From positions 942,001 through 1,006,000 of the forward strand of contig NZ_JACMTR010000002.1 of NCBI RefSeq assembly GCF_014267175.1: a stretch of 64,000 bases of DNA, read 5' to 3'. Numbering within the stretch: position 1 is the stretch's first letter; each line of letters begins with the position of its first letter. Shown one piece after another: positions 23,371 to 32,738 of the stretch. The translations under genes were made by a program, and so were the position numbers. The DNA is from Pseudonocardia sp. C8 (lineage in GTDB: Bacteria > Actinomycetota > Actinomycetes > Mycobacteriales > Pseudonocardiaceae). The notes beneath the pieces were generated by a model. That model saw only the letters and a list, made by a program, of their open reading frames with translations. It ran no database searches and was not told where the DNA came from.

Positions 23371-24602
23371 CCGTGCTGTACACCGACATCGGCGAGCTGG
23401 TCACCAACGACCCGGCCGCAGGGGACGGCAGCGCGCTGGGCGTCCTGCACGACGCCGCGGTCGTCGTCGACGGCGACCGGATCGTGTGGACCGGCCCCGC
23501 CCGGGACGCGCCGGCCGCGGACCGGCGGGTGTCGTGGGCCGGGGACGCGGCCGTCCCCGGCTTCGTCGACAGCCACGCCCACCTGGTGTTCGCGGGGGAG
23601 CGGTCCGCGGAGTTCGCCGCCCGCGCGTCCGGGCGCCCGTACACGGCCGGCGGCATCCGCACCACGGTCGGCGCCACCCGGGCCGCGCCGGTCGAGGTGC
23701 TGGACGCCGGGGTCGCGCGGCTGGCCGGGGAGATGCGGGCCGCCGGCATCACGACGTTCGAGACCAAGAGCGGGTACGGCCTGACCGTCGACGACGAGCG
23801 GCGCGCCCTCGGGATCGCCGGCCGGTACACCCCGGAGACCACCTTCCTCGGCGCGCACGTCGTCCCGGACGAGTACGCCGACCGCCGCGACGACTACGTC
23901 GACCTGGTCCGCGGCCCGATGCTCGACGCGTGCGCCCCGCACGCCCGCTGGGTGGACGTGTTCTGCGAGCGCGGCGCGTTCGACGCCGACGAGTCCCGCG
24001 CCGTCCTGTCCGCGGGCCGCGACCGGGGCCTGGGCGTGCGGGTGCACGCCGGCCAGCTCGGCCCCGGCGACGGCGTCCGGCTGGCCGTGGAGCTGGGCGC
24101 CGCGTCGGTGGACCACTGCACGTTCCTGTCCGATGCGGACGTCGACGCGCTCGCCGCAGGCCGGACCGTCGCGACCCTGCTGCCGGGCGTCGAGTTCAGC
24201 ACCCGCACCCCGTGGGCGGACGGGCGCCGCCTGCTCGACGCCGGCGCCACCGTCGCGCTCGCCACCGACTGCAACCCGGGCAGCTCGTTCACCACGAGCA
24301 TCGGGTTCTGCATCGCGCTGGCCGTGCGGCACATGGGCCTGAGCCCGGCCGAGGCGCTGCACGCGGCGACCGCGGGCGGGGCCGCGGCGCTGCGGCGGCC
24401 GGACGTCGGCGCGGTCACGCCCGGCCGCCGCGCCGACCTGGTCCGGCTGGCGGCGCCGTCGTACGTGCATCTCGCCTACCGGCCCGGGGTGCCGCTGGTG
24501 TCCGAGGTCGTCGCCGCCGGCACCCGCTACGCCGTCGGGCACCACGCGGTGCCCGTCGACGGCGGCGCGGGACCGGTCGACCGGGCGGGGCCACATGGGT
24601 GA
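23367..24602 (+). CDS. hutI: Imidazolonepropionase
   Basis: This amidohydrolase opens the imidazolone ring of 4-imidazolone-5-propionate to give formimino-glutamate. It has 411 residues. [20 protein letters not shown] holds the first metal histidines. [37 protein letters not shown] (metal His) and [11 protein letters not shown] (metal Asp) follow in order. It overlaps hutF by four bases and the lyase gene by eight, so all five genes are translationally linked. Confidence 0.93.
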   Translation: MTVLYTDIGELVTNDPAAGDGSALGVLHDAAVVVDGDRIVWTGPARDAPAADRRVSWAGDAAVPGFVDSHAHLVFAGERSAEFAARASGRPYTAGGIRTTVGATRAAPVEVLDAGVARLAGEMRAAGITTFETKSGYGLTVDDERRALGIAGRYTPETTFLGAHVVPDEYADRRDDYVDLVRGPMLDACAPHARWVDVFCERGAFDADESRAVLSAGRDRGLGVRVHAGQLGPGDGVRLAVELGAASVDHCTFLSDADVDALAAGRTVATLLPGVEFSTRTPWADGRRLLDAGATVALATDCNPGSSFTTSIGFCIALAVRHMGLSPAEALHAATAGGAAALRRPDVGAVTPGRRADLVRLAAPSYVHLAYRPGVPLVSEVVAAGTRYAVGHHAVPVDGGAGPVDRAGPHG

Positions 24603-26040
24603 GCCGGGCGGCCTCGTCGTCGACGGGCGGGCCCTGACCTGCGGCGACGTCGTCCGGGTCGCCGCAGGCGGTGTCCCGGTCACCGTCGCGGCGGACGCGG
24701 CCGCGGCGGTGCGGGACAGCCACGGGACCGCCTGCGCGGTCAGCAGCACCCGACCGGTGTACGGCCGCACGACCGGCGTCGGCGCGAACCGGGACGCGGT
24801 CGTCGGGACCGGGGACGCCGAGACCCACGACCTGCGCCTGCTGCTCAGCCACGCCGCCGCCGTGGGGGAGGCGCTCGACGAGCCCGCGGTCCGGGCCGCC
24901 ATGCTCGTCCGGCTCAACCAGCTCGCCGCGGCCGGCAGCGGCATCCATCCCCGCGTCGTCGGCGCGCTCGCCGACGCGCTCCGCGCCGGGGCCCTGCCCG
25001 CCGTGCACGACGCCGGGTCGATCGGCACCGGCGACCTGTCCGCGCTGGCCGAGATCGCGCTGACGCTCACCGGGCACCTCCCGTGGGCACGCGGACACCG
25101 GCCCCCGATCCCGCTCGAACCCGGGGACGCGCTCGCGTTCCTGTCGTCGAACGCGGTCACCCTGGCCCGGGCCGTACTGGCCGCCGAGGAGCTGGGCCGG
25201 CTGCTGGAGGCGGCGCACCTGGTCACCGCGCTGTCCTACTGCGCGCTCGGCGGGTCGCCCGAGGCGTTCGCCGAGCAGGTGCACGCCCGCCGGCCGCACC
25301 CCGGCGCGGTGCGGTCCGCCGCGCGGATGCGGCAGGTGCTCGGGCACGAGGACGCCCCCGGGCCCGGCCGGCGGATCCAGGACCCGTTCGGGCTGCGGGC
25401 GTTCCCGCAGGTCCACGGCCCGGCACTGGACGCGGTCGCGCACCTGCGCGGCGTGCTCGAGATCGAGATCAACGCGGCCGCGGAGAACCCGCTGGTCGCC
25501 GGTGGTGCCGTGTTCCACCACGGCCAGTTCTCCACCGCCTACCCCGCGCTCGCCCTGGACCACCTGCGGGCCGCCGTGCACCACGTCGCCGAGCTGTCCG
25601 CCGCGCGGCTCGGCGACCTCGTCGAACCCGAGTTCACCGGGCTCACCCCGTTCCTCGCCGCCGGGCCCGCCGGCAGCTCGGGCGTGATGATCCTGGAGTA
25701 CGTGGCCCACGACGCGCTGGGCCGGCTCCGCCACTCCGCCGGCCCGGTCACCCTCGGCACGGCGGTGATCTCCCGGGGCGTGGAGGACCACGCCAGCTTC
25801 ACCCCGCACGCGGCGCGCAGCGCCACCGCGGCGGCCGGGTACTACCGCACGGTGCTGGCCTGCGAGCTGGTCGCCGCGGTCCGGGCGCTCCGGCTGGCCG
25901 GCACCGCACCGCGGGGAGCCCGGCTCGCCGCCGTGTACGCCGAGCTCACCGCGGCGCTGCCGGACGTGCGCACCGACCACCCGCTGGGCGAGGAGATCCG
26001 GCGGGCGGGCGCGCTGGTCGACGGGCTCGGGGCCGGCTGA
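24595..26040 (+). CDS. Histidine ammonia-lyase-fold enzyme lacking the MIO-forming Ala-Ser-Gly
   Basis: This 481-residue member of the aromatic amino acid lyase family occupies the place of HutH. The usual GSxGASGDLAPLA, whose Ala-Ser-Gly cyclises to the electrophilic MIO group, reads Gly141-Ser-Ile-Gly-Thr-Gly-Asp-Leu-Ser: one residue shorter and without the serine. Other canonical HAL blocks differ too: YGRTTGVG for YGxNTGFG (Tyr56 kept), FLSSNAVT for LxNGTQ, and [13 protein letters not shown] for QDxYSLRCxPQ. VEDHASF keeps the Glu-Asp-His near the C-terminus. Without MIO, elimination of plain ammonia from histidine is not expected. MIO-less lyases of this fold, such as ergothionase, expel trimethylamine from betaine-type histidines. 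A hercynine or ergothioneine lyase is therefore a good hypothesis. The family call is firm; the substrate is inference. Confidence 0.85.
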   Translation: MGEPGGLVVDGRALTCGDVVRVAAGGVPVTVAADAAAAVRDSHGTACAVSSTRPVYGRTTGVGANRDAVVGTGDAETHDLRLLLSHAAAVGEALDEPAVRAAMLVRLNQLAAAGSGIHPRVVGALADALRAGALPAVHDAGSIGTGDLSALAEIALTLTGHLPWARGHRPPIPLEPGDALAFLSSNAVTLARAVLAAEELGRLLEAAHLVTALSYCALGGSPEAFAEQVHARRPHPGAVRSAARMRQVLGHEDAPGPGRRIQDPFGLRAFPQVHGPALDAVAHLRGVLEIEINAAAENPLVAGGAVFHHGQFSTAYPALALDHLRAAVHHVAELSAARLGDLVEPEFTGLTPFLAAGPAGSSGVMILEYVAHDALGRLRHSAGPVTLGTAVISRGVEDHASFTPHAARSATAAAGYYRTVLACELVAAVRALRLAGTAPRGARLAAVYAELTAALPDVRTDHPLGEEIRRAGALVDGLGAG

Positions 26041-26124
26041 GGCCCACCGTCCGGGCACCGGGTCGTCACCGGCCGGACGCCTGCGCTCCGCCCGTACGGC
26101 ACGCGCCGCGGTCACCCTGGCCCC

Positions 26125-26262
26125 ATGAGCGAGAGCAGCACCCAGCACGCGGACGTCTCGTGGCCGCACCCGGGCAGCGAGGCCGCCCGGCACGACGGGC
26201 GGTACGCGCCCGACCCGCACCCCGTGCGCTCCGGCGACGACACCGGGCCGGCCCGCGACTGA
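26125..26262 (+). CDS. Possible 45-residue hydrophilic protein
   Basis: This short frame encodes MSESSTQHADVSWPHPG and a polar, proline- and aspartate-rich remainder with no membrane segment and no recognised domain. There is no clear ribosome site before the ATG, so it would be leaderless if real. It sits in the gap between the lyase gene and a convergent crotonase gene. It may be no more than chance coding in GC-rich DNA. Confidence 0.35.
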   Translation: MSESSTQHADVSWPHPGSEAARHDGRYAPDPHPVRSGDDTGPARD

Positions 26263-26283
26263 CCAGGGCCGGCGCGGCCCCCG

Positions 26284-27099
26284 TCAGTCCCGGTAGACGC
26301 CCGGCCGCTTCTCCCGGTACGCCGTGACCGCCTCCTGCAGGTCGGCGGAGATCAGCGCGCCGCTGTTCCAGGTGGCGATCTGGTCCAGGCTGTCGGCGAC
26401 CGTGTGGTCGCGGGCGTAGGTGATCGCGTACTTGGTGCCGCGCATCGCCAGCGGCGACTTCGCGGCCAGCTCCGCCGCCAGTGCCGCCACCCCGTCGGTG
26501 AGGGCCGCGGCGTCGTCGTACACGCCGTTGACCAGGCGGAGCGCCGCCGCCTCGGTGCCGGAGACCGGGCGGCAGGTGTAGGCGAGCTCCCGGGTGACGC
26601 CTTCGCCGACGATCCGCGGCAGCCGCTGCAGCACGCCGACGTCGGCGGCGAGCCCCATGTCGACCTCCTTCAGCACGAACGAGGCGTCGGCGGTCGCGTA
26701 CCGCAGGTCGCAGGCGGCGACGAGGTCCAGGCCCGCGCCGAGGCAGACGCCGTGCACCGCCGCGATCACCGGCGTGCGGCAGCGTTCGACCGCGGTCAGG
26801 CAGTCCTGGAGGTCGAGGATGCGCCGGCGCAGCTTCTCCGCTCCGTGCCCCGGTGACGGGTCGGCCGCGGTCTCCTGCAGGCCGCCCAGCATCGCGACGT
26901 CGATCCCGGAGCAGAAGTGCCTGCCGTTGCCGCTGATCACCACGATCCGGACCGACGGGTCGGCGTCCAACTCGCGCATCGCGTCCCGCAGCCCGGACCA
27001 CATCGGCGCGTTCAGCGCGTTCGCCGCCTCCGGCCGGTCCAGGCGGACCTGCGCGACGCCGTCCGCCGTCTCGACCACGATGTTCGTCGGCTCGCTCAT
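26284..27099 (-). CDS. Enoyl-CoA hydratase/isomerase, dienoyl-CoA isomerase-like
   Basis: This crotonase-fold enzyme has 271 residues. NGRHFCSGIDVAMLGG and AVHGVCLGAGLDLVAACDLRYA form the two halves of the oxyanion hole. FVLKEVDMGLAADVGVLQRLPRIVG matches the block that carries the catalytic Glu and Asp of delta3,5-delta2,4-dienoyl-CoA isomerase (ECH1), which shifts conjugated double bonds during oxidation of unsaturated fatty acids. Generic crotonases lack that Asp-Val-Gly context, so the ECH1-like call is favoured. It stands alone between convergent and divergent neighbours and is not obviously linked to the hut-like operon. Confidence 0.8.
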   Translation of the reverse strand: MSEPTNIVVETADGVAQVRLDRPEAANALNAPMWSGLRDAMRELDADPSVRIVVISGNGRHFCSGIDVAMLGGLQETAADPSPGHGAEKLRRRILDLQDCLTAVERCRTPVIAAVHGVCLGAGLDLVAACDLRYATADASFVLKEVDMGLAADVGVLQRLPRIVGEGVTRELAYTCRPVSGTEAAALRLVNGVYDDAAALTDGVAALAAELAAKSPLAMRGTKYAITYARDHTVADSLDQIATWNSGALISADLQEAVTAYREKRPGVYRD

Positions 27100-27145
27100 G
27101 CGGCGAGGCTACCGCCCGGTAACTCCCGGGTGTCAGGATGCTCGG

Positions 27146-28318
27146 GTGCAAGGACGCGGCGGGACCTGGTGGGTGGCGGGCGGGCTGCTGTTCGCGGTCG
27201 CGTTCGGCACGAACGTGCCCACGCCGCTGCTGCTCGTCTACCGCACCGAGCTCGACCTCGCGCCCAGCACGCTCGCCGCGATCTTCGGCGTGTACGCGCT
27301 CGGCCTCGCGCCGTCGCTGCTGCTCGGCGGCCCCGCCTCGGACCGCTACGGGCGGGTGCGGGTGCTGCTGCCCGCCTCCGTCGGGGTCGCCGTCGCGTCG
27401 CTGCTGTTCCTCGGCGGGGCGTCGGCGCTGTGGCTGCTGTTCGTGGCCCGGTTCGTGCAGGGGCTGGCGTCCGGCGCGGTGTTCTCGGTCGGCAGCGCCT
27501 GGCTGCAGGACCAGGCGGGGACGGCCGGGGCGGCCCGGGCCGCCCGGGCGGCGTCGATCGCGCAGACGGCCGGCTTCTGCCTGGGGCCGCTGGTCTCCGG
27601 GCTGATCGGCGCGTACGGGCCGTGGGCGCTGACCCTGCCGTACCTCGTGCACGTCGCGCTGCTCGTGCCGGCCGTGGCCGCGATGCTGGCCGTCGTGGGG
27701 GTCGGGGCACTCCCGGCTGCCGCCGGGCGGCGCGGCCTGCTGCCGCGCCCGGGCCTGGACGCCCCTGCCCGGCGGGCGTTCGTCCGGGTGGTCGTGCCCA
27801 CCGCGGTGTGCGTGTACGCGTTCCCGGCCGTCGCGGTCACGGTGCTGCCGCTGCTGCTGCCCGGCGCGGCCGGCCTGGTCGCCTTCACCGGGCTGCTCGC
27901 CGCGCTGACCCTCGGGACGGGCACGCTGGTGCAGCCGTTCGCGCACCGGCTCGGCCCGCGCACCGGCCCGGTCGGTGCCGGGCTCGGCATGCTCGGGTTC
28001 GCGGCCGGGGTCCTCGCGGCGTTCGCCGAGTCGGTGATCGCCGTCGGGGTGGCGGGGGTGCTGCTCGGTGCTGGCGGCGGGCTGTGCCTCAACGCCGGGC
28101 TGACGCTGGTGGGCCGGCTGGCCCCGGCGGCCGGGCGCGGCGCGGCGAACGGGGTCTTCTACACCGCCGCCTACCTCGGGTTCGCGGCGCCGTACCTGGC
28201 GACGGCGTTCGTGACGGTCGACCGGCTGGCGTTCCCGCTCGCCGTGCTGGCCGTGATCACGGCGGTGACGGCGGCCTGGCTGACGGTGCGGTCCCGCGAC
28301 GCCGCGCTGGGCGGCTGA
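27146..28318 (+). CDS. MFS transporter
   Basis: This 390-residue protein has about twelve hydrophobic segments. The DRYGR motif after segment two (GPASDRYGRVRVL) is the MFS loop 2-3 signature, and VARFVQGLASGAVFSVG is the segment-four motif. The start is GTG 27146; there is no strong ribosome site. It is divergent from the crotonase gene and followed closely by an RNA methyltransferase gene. The substrate is unknown; drug or metabolite export is the usual role of such compact actinobacterial MFS proteins. Confidence 0.82.
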   Translation: MQGRGGTWWVAGGLLFAVAFGTNVPTPLLLVYRTELDLAPSTLAAIFGVYALGLAPSLLLGGPASDRYGRVRVLLPASVGVAVASLLFLGGASALWLLFVARFVQGLASGAVFSVGSAWLQDQAGTAGAARAARAASIAQTAGFCLGPLVSGLIGAYGPWALTLPYLVHVALLVPAVAAMLAVVGVGALPAAAGRRGLLPRPGLDAPARRAFVRVVVPTAVCVYAFPAVAVTVLPLLLPGAAGLVAFTGLLAALTLGTGTLVQPFAHRLGPRTGPVGAGLGMLGFAAGVLAAFAESVIAVGVAGVLLGAGGGLCLNAGLTLVGRLAPAAGRGAANGVFYTAAYLGFAAPYLATAFVTVDRLAFPLAVLAVITAVTAAWLTVRSRDAALGG

Positions 28319-28341
28319 GCCCGCCGTCCTACGCTCGGCGG

Positions 28342-29145
28342 GTGCCCGACCTGACCAGCACCGCCAACCCGCGCGTCAAGTACCTGGTCCGGCTGCGCAC
28401 CCGGCGCCACCGCGACGCCGCCGGCGTCACGCTGATCGAGGGACACGACGAGCTGGCACTCGCCCTGGACGCCGGCGTGCGGCCCACCGAGGTGTACTGG
28501 GCGCCCGACCTGGTCCGCGCGCCCGGCCTGCTCGACCGGATGCCGGACGCCCGGGTGACGTCGGTGAGCCGCGAGGTCTTCGCCCGGATCGCCTACCGGG
28601 AGTCCCCGGACGGCTGGCTCGCCGTCGCCCCTGCCCCCGGGTGCCCGCTCGACGCGCTCGAGCCGGGCCCGGACGCGCTGGTCCTGGTCGCCGAGGGCAT
28701 CGAGAAGCCGGGCAACGTGGGCGCGATGCTGCGCACCGCCGAGGCGTGCGGGGTGGACGCCGTCGTCATCGCCTCCGCCGAGCGGGCCGGCACCGACTTC
28801 GCGAACCCGAACGTCGTCCGGGCGTCGAAAGGGACGGTGTTCGCGGTCCCGGTCGCGTCGGCGTCCACCCCGGAGGTGCTGGCCTGGCTGCGCCGCAGGA
28901 GGATCCGCGCGGTCGTCACGACCCCCGCCGGGGAGACCGAGCTCGGCCGGGCCGACCTGACCGGGCCGTCCGCGCTGGTGATCGGCACCGAGGCGACCGG
29001 TGTCACCGACGCGTGGCTGACCGCCGCCGACACCACGGTCGCGATCCCGATGCGGGGCACGGTGAACTCGCTCAACGCCTCGATCGCCGCGGCCGTGGTG
29101 CTGTTCGAGGCGGTCCGGCAGCGGGCGGCTACGTCGTCGCGATGA
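28342..29145 (+). CDS. SpoU/TrmH-family RNA 2'-O-methyltransferase
   Basis: This 267-residue SPOUT enzyme transfers a methyl group from S-adenosylmethionine to a ribose 2'-OH in rRNA or tRNA. An N-terminal substrate-binding domain (ANPRVKYLVRLRTRRHRDAAG, LIEGHDELALAL) precedes the knotted catalytic domain. Its three motifs are EGIEKPGNVGAMLRTAEACG (motif 1), LVIGTEATGVTD (motif 2) and IPMRGTVNSLNASIAAAVVLFE (motif 3). The start is GTG 28342. The target nucleotide cannot be told from sequence. Confidence 0.88.
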   Translation: MPDLTSTANPRVKYLVRLRTRRHRDAAGVTLIEGHDELALALDAGVRPTEVYWAPDLVRAPGLLDRMPDARVTSVSREVFARIAYRESPDGWLAVAPAPGCPLDALEPGPDALVLVAEGIEKPGNVGAMLRTAEACGVDAVVIASAERAGTDFANPNVVRASKGTVFAVPVASASTPEVLAWLRRRRIRAVVTTPAGETELGRADLTGPSALVIGTEATGVTDAWLTAADTTVAIPMRGTVNSLNASIAAAVVLFEAVRQRAATSSR

Positions 29146-29180
29146 CGCGGACGGTGTGCCGCGCTGCGTAACCTGCGCGT

Positions 29181-30395
29181 ATGCCGACCCTGCGCGACGT
29201 GCTGGTGGCCGTCGCCGTGGCCGCCGCCGCGACGGCCGGTGCCCTGATCGCGGACCCGGGCGGCCGCCCGCTGCTGCCGTGGGGTGTGCTGCTGATCGGG
29301 GCCGGTGCCCTCGCGCTGTGCTGGCGGTCCCGGTACCCGGTGCCGGTGCTGGGCGCGGTGCTGGTGCCCGTCTCGGCCTACTACTGGCTCGACCACCCCG
29401 ACGGGCCGGCGTCGCTGCTCGTCGCGGTCGCGCTCTACACGGTCGCGAGCCGGCTGGCCTGGCCGCGTGCCGTGCTGGCCGGGGCGCTCGTCGTGCTGGC
29501 CTGGGTCGGCACCGAGCAGCTGCTGGTCGCGGACGTGCCGGGCCGCACCGGCGACCACGTCTGGTGGATCGTCGCGACAGCGGCCTGCGGCGTCGCGGTC
29601 GGCGCGGTCCGCCGGGCCGCCCAGGCGTCGGCGGAGCGGGCCGAGGAACGGCTGGCCCGGCGGGTCGAGCAGGAGCGGCTCCGGATCGCCCGCGACGTGC
29701 ACGACGTCGTCTCGCACAGCCTGTCGATGATCGTCGTGCAGGCGGGCGTGGGGGCACACGTCGCCGCCCGCCGGCCCGAGGAGGCGGTCGCGGCCCTCGA
29801 ACGCATCCGCGACACCGGCACCGACGCCCTCCGCGAGCTGCGCAGCACCCTGTCCCTGCTGCGCTCCCCGGACGACGCCGAGCCCGTCGCCGGCGGCCTC
29901 GACCGGGTGGACGAGGTCGTGCGCGCCGGGCGGGCCGCCGGGGTCACGGTGACCGTCACCGGTGCGGCCGGTGTGCTGCCCGCCGAGGTGGACCGGACCG
30001 CGTTCGGCCTGGTCCGGGAGGCGGTGACGAACACGGTCCGGCACGCGCCCGAGGCCTCGGAGGTGCGCGTCGCGCTCACCCGGACCCGCACGGCGCTGCG
30101 GGTCCGGGTCACCGACGACGGCGGCGCCCCGGCCCGCCCGCCGGGTGCGGCGGGGCGGCCGGACGGCCAGGGCCTGCGCGGCCTCGCCGAACGCGTCGAG
30201 GGCTTGGGCGGGCGGTTCCACGCGGGCCCGGGGGACGGCGGGTTCACCGTGACCGCCGAGCTGCCCCTCGACGGGGTGCGGGAGCGTCCCGTGGACGCTC
30301 ACCGGACCGGGCGACGCTCACCGGATCCCGCGAGCATCCCCGGGTCCGGCGAGCGCGGCGCGCAGTGCGGGGAGGACGCTGAACGACGTGGGTGA
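29181..30395 (+). CDS. Sensor histidine kinase, NarL/HisKA_3 type
   Basis: This membrane sensor kinase has 404 residues. Four to five membrane segments fill the first ~145 residues. A short linker leads to the HisKA_3 box RIARDVHDVVSHSLSMIVVQAG with phospho-acceptor His174, followed by the HATPase domain (REAVTNTVRHAPEA as N-box; DDGG and GQGLRGLAERVEGLGG as G-boxes). The recognisable domain ends at about residue 357. The last ~45 residues are low-complexity, and the DNA there contains a repeat element found again near 57.46 kb. It overlaps the response-regulator gene by eight bases. The stimulus is unknown. Confidence 0.9.
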   Translation: MPTLRDVLVAVAVAAAATAGALIADPGGRPLLPWGVLLIGAGALALCWRSRYPVPVLGAVLVPVSAYYWLDHPDGPASLLVAVALYTVASRLAWPRAVLAGALVVLAWVGTEQLLVADVPGRTGDHVWWIVATAACGVAVGAVRRAAQASAERAEERLARRVEQERLRIARDVHDVVSHSLSMIVVQAGVGAHVAARRPEEAVAALERIRDTGTDALRELRSTLSLLRSPDDAEPVAGGLDRVDEVVRAGRAAGVTVTVTGAAGVLPAEVDRTAFGLVREAVTNTVRHAPEASEVRVALTRTRTALRVRVTDDGGAPARPPGAAGRPDGQGLRGLAERVEGLGGRFHAGPGDGGFTVTAELPLDGVRERPVDAHRTGRRSPDPASIPGSGERGAQCGEDAERRG

Positions 30396-31059
30396 CGTGG
30401 TGTCGGTGCTGCTGGCGGACGACCAGCCGTTGATCCGCGCCGGGCTGCGCGTGCTGCTGGAGACCGAGGACGGCTATGCGGTCGCGGCCGAGGCCGCCGA
30501 CGGCGCCGAGGCCGTGCACCTGACCCGGGAGACCCGGCCCGACGTCGTCCTCATGGACGTGCGGATGCCCGGCACCGACGGGCTCGCCGCGCTCTCCGAG
30601 ATCACCGCCGACCCGGCGCTCTCGGGCACCCGGGTGATCGTCCTGACCACGTTCGACCTCGACGAGTACGTCTACCGCGCGCTGCGCGCCGGGGCGAGCG
30701 GGTTCCTGCTCAAGGACACCGACCCGGTGACGCTGCTGCGGGCGATCGACCTCGTGCACGCCGGCGAGGCGCTGCTGGCGCCGTCGGTGACCCGGCGGCT
30801 GATCACCGAGTTCGCCCGGCACGGGCCGGCCGCACCGCCCGCCACCGACCGGCTGGCCGTGCTCACCGGGCGGGAGCGCGAGGTGCTCACGCTCGTCGGG
30901 CGCGGCGCCACCAACGGCGAGATCGCCGCCGAGCTGGTGATCAGCCCGGCCACCGCGCGGACCCACGTCGGCCGGCTGCTGACCAAGCTGGACGCCCGCG
31001 ACCGGGTGCAGCTCGTCGTCATCGCCCACGAGACGGGGCTGGTGGGCGGCCGCCGCTGA
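30388..31059 (+). CDS. LuxR/NarL-family response regulator
   Basis: This 223-residue partner of the upstream kinase has a receiver domain with phospho-acceptor Asp57 (VVLMDVRMPGTDG), the switch residues in LTTFD and Lys109 (GFLLKD). A C-terminal LuxR helix-turn-helix follows (LTGREREVLTLVGRGATNGEIAAELVISPATARTHVGRLLTKL). GTG 30388 is used; GTG codons at 30397 and 30400 are alternatives. A hairpin follows the stop. Confidence 0.92.
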   Translation: MGDVVSVLLADDQPLIRAGLRVLLETEDGYAVAAEAADGAEAVHLTRETRPDVVLMDVRMPGTDGLAALSEITADPALSGTRVIVLTTFDLDEYVYRALRAGASGFLLKDTDPVTLLRAIDLVHAGEALLAPSVTRRLITEFARHGPAAPPATDRLAVLTGREREVLTLVGRGATNGEIAAELVISPATARTHVGRLLTKLDARDRVQLVVIAHETGLVGGRR

Positions 31060-31062
31060 GAT

Positions 31063-31086
31063 CGCACCGGCCGGACGGGCGGTGCG
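31063..31086 (+). terminator. Hairpin after the response regulator
   Basis: Seven-base perfect arms, CGCACCG and CGGTGCG, with a 10-base loop, lie just after the stop codon. It is modest in length but well placed. Confidence 0.4.
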
Positions 31087-31101
31087 CGTGGCGGGGAGCG
31101 C

Positions 31102-31176
31102 CCGGATATCCGGACCCCGAGCGGCGGCCCCGCGCCCCCGAGGCCGGGCCCGGGGTGCTACGCCGGAACGCGTAGC
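31102..31176. promoter_or_regulatory. Two palindromes upstream of the multicopper oxidase
   Basis: CCGGATATCCGG (31102-31113) is a perfect 12-base palindrome. GCTACGC-CGGAAC-GCGTAGC (31157-31176) is a perfect 7-base inverted repeat. Both lie within 135 bases of the multicopper oxidase start and are candidate regulator sites. A metal-responsive repressor is a guess. Confidence 0.35.
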
Positions 31177-31235
31177 GGCGGGTGACGTCGCCGTGCCGAC
31201 GCGCCGGACCCGGTGTCCCGGCCAGGCTCGACGCC

Positions 31236-32738
31236 ATGACCAGAGCGTTCACCCGCCGGCGCTTCCTCGGCACCGCGCTCGCCGGAGCCGGTGCCGCGGG
31301 CGGCCTGCTGCTGGCGGGCTGCGGCGGCGTCCCGGCGTCGGCGCCGCGCCCGGCCCCGGTCCCGCGGCCGCTCACGATCCCGCCGCTCGCACCGTCCACC
31401 CGCGAGGGCGGGGTGCGCACGTTCACGCTCACCGCGGCGCCGGGCCGCAGCGCGTTCCTGGCCGGCGCGGACACCCCCACCTGGGGCTACGACCAGCCGT
31501 TCGGCGGGCCCACGCTGCGGGCCGCCCGCGGCGAGCGGGTGCGCGTGCACGTCACCAACCGGCTGCCGGAGACCACGACCACGCACTGGCACGGGATGGT
31601 GCTGCCCGCGGCGATGGACGGCGGCCCGCACCAGCCGATCCGCCCCGGCGCCACCTGGAGCCCGGAGTGGACGATCGAGCAGCCGGCGGCGACGCTCTGG
31701 TACCACCCGCACCCGCACGGGCACACCGAGCGGCACGTGCACCGCGGCCTGGCCGGGCTGTTCCTCGTCGACGACGAGGACGGCCCCGCCACCGCGCTGC
31801 CGCACCGCTACGGCGTCGACGACATCCCGGTCGTCGTCACCGACCGGGTGTTCACCGCCACCGGCGCGTTCGACGAGACCCGCCGCAACGCGCACGGCCT
31901 GGTCGGCGACACCCTGCTGGTCAACGGCACGGTCGCGCCGTACCTGACCGCGACGACCGCCCGGATCCGGCTGCGCCTGCTCAACGCCTCCCCGGCGCGC
32001 TGCTACCGGTTCGCCCGCTCCGACGGGCGGCCGCTGGTCCTGGCCGGCACCGACTCCGGGCTGCTGGCGGCGCCGCGGCCGGTGCCGGACGTGCTGCTCA
32101 CCCCCGGCGAGCGGGCCGAGGTGCTGCTCGACCTCGATCCCGGACGCCCGGTCGTGCTGCGGTCGCTGCCCCAGGACCTCGGCGCGGTCTCCGGAACCGA
32201 ACGCTCGATCGGTGCCCTCGACACCCTCGACGTGCTGCAGATCCGGCCGGCCGCCGTCCTCGCGCCGGCGCCGCCGCTGCCCGGCGCGCTGCCGCACGAG
32301 CCGGGCCCGGACCCCGCGGCCGCGACCACGGTGCGTCGGTTCGCGCTCGGCAACGACACCATCAACGGGAAGGCGATGGACATGACCCGGATCGACGAGG
32401 TGGTCCCGGCCGGGGCCACCGAGCTCTGGGAGCTCACCAACGTGCACTCGCGGCCGCACAACCTGCACGTCCACGACGCCCGCGGCCAGGTCGTGGCGGC
32501 AGGCGGCCACCCGGTCCCGCCGGAGCTGCGGTCCTGGAAGGACACCGTGTACGTCCCGCCGCGGACGACGACCCGGGTCCTGCTGCGCTTCGGCCGGCAC
32601 GCCGACCCGGGAACGCCGTACATGTACCACTGCCACCTGCTCTACCACGAGGACCAGGGGATGATGGGCCAGTTCGTGGTGGCGCCGCCCGGGGTCGCCG
32701 ACGTGCCCCGCGTCCTCGCCGGGGGCCACCATGGGTAG
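31236..32738 (+). CDS. Secreted multicopper oxidase (CueO/laccase-like), Tat and lipobox
   Basis: This 500-residue exported oxidase has an N-terminus TRAFTRRRFLG, a twin-arginine Tat signal followed by a hydrophobic stretch ending in Leu-Ala-Gly-Cys29, so it may also be lipidated. Copper ligands are His117/His119 (THWHG), His157/159/161 (WYHPHPHGH), SRPHNLHVH and YHCHLLYHEDQGMMG, which together give type 1, 2 and 3 sites. It would oxidise Cu(I), Fe(II), Mn(II) or phenolics while reducing oxygen. ATG 31236 is chosen because it begins the Tat signal; the frame opens earlier at 31182. The next gene overlaps by eight bases. Confidence 0.9.
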   Translation: MTRAFTRRRFLGTALAGAGAAGGLLLAGCGGVPASAPRPAPVPRPLTIPPLAPSTREGGVRTFTLTAAPGRSAFLAGADTPTWGYDQPFGGPTLRAARGERVRVHVTNRLPETTTTHWHGMVLPAAMDGGPHQPIRPGATWSPEWTIEQPAATLWYHPHPHGHTERHVHRGLAGLFLVDDEDGPATALPHRYGVDDIPVVVTDRVFTATGAFDETRRNAHGLVGDTLLVNGTVAPYLTATTARIRLRLLNASPARCYRFARSDGRPLVLAGTDSGLLAAPRPVPDVLLTPGERAEVLLDLDPGRPVVLRSLPQDLGAVSGTERSIGALDTLDVLQIRPAAVLAPAPPLPGALPHEPGPDPAAATTVRRFALGNDTINGKAMDMTRIDEVVPAGATELWELTNVHSRPHNLHVHDARGQVVAAGGHPVPPELRSWKDTVYVPPRTTTRVLLRFGRHADPGTPYMYHCHLLYHEDQGMMGQFVVAPPGVADVPRVLAGGHHG

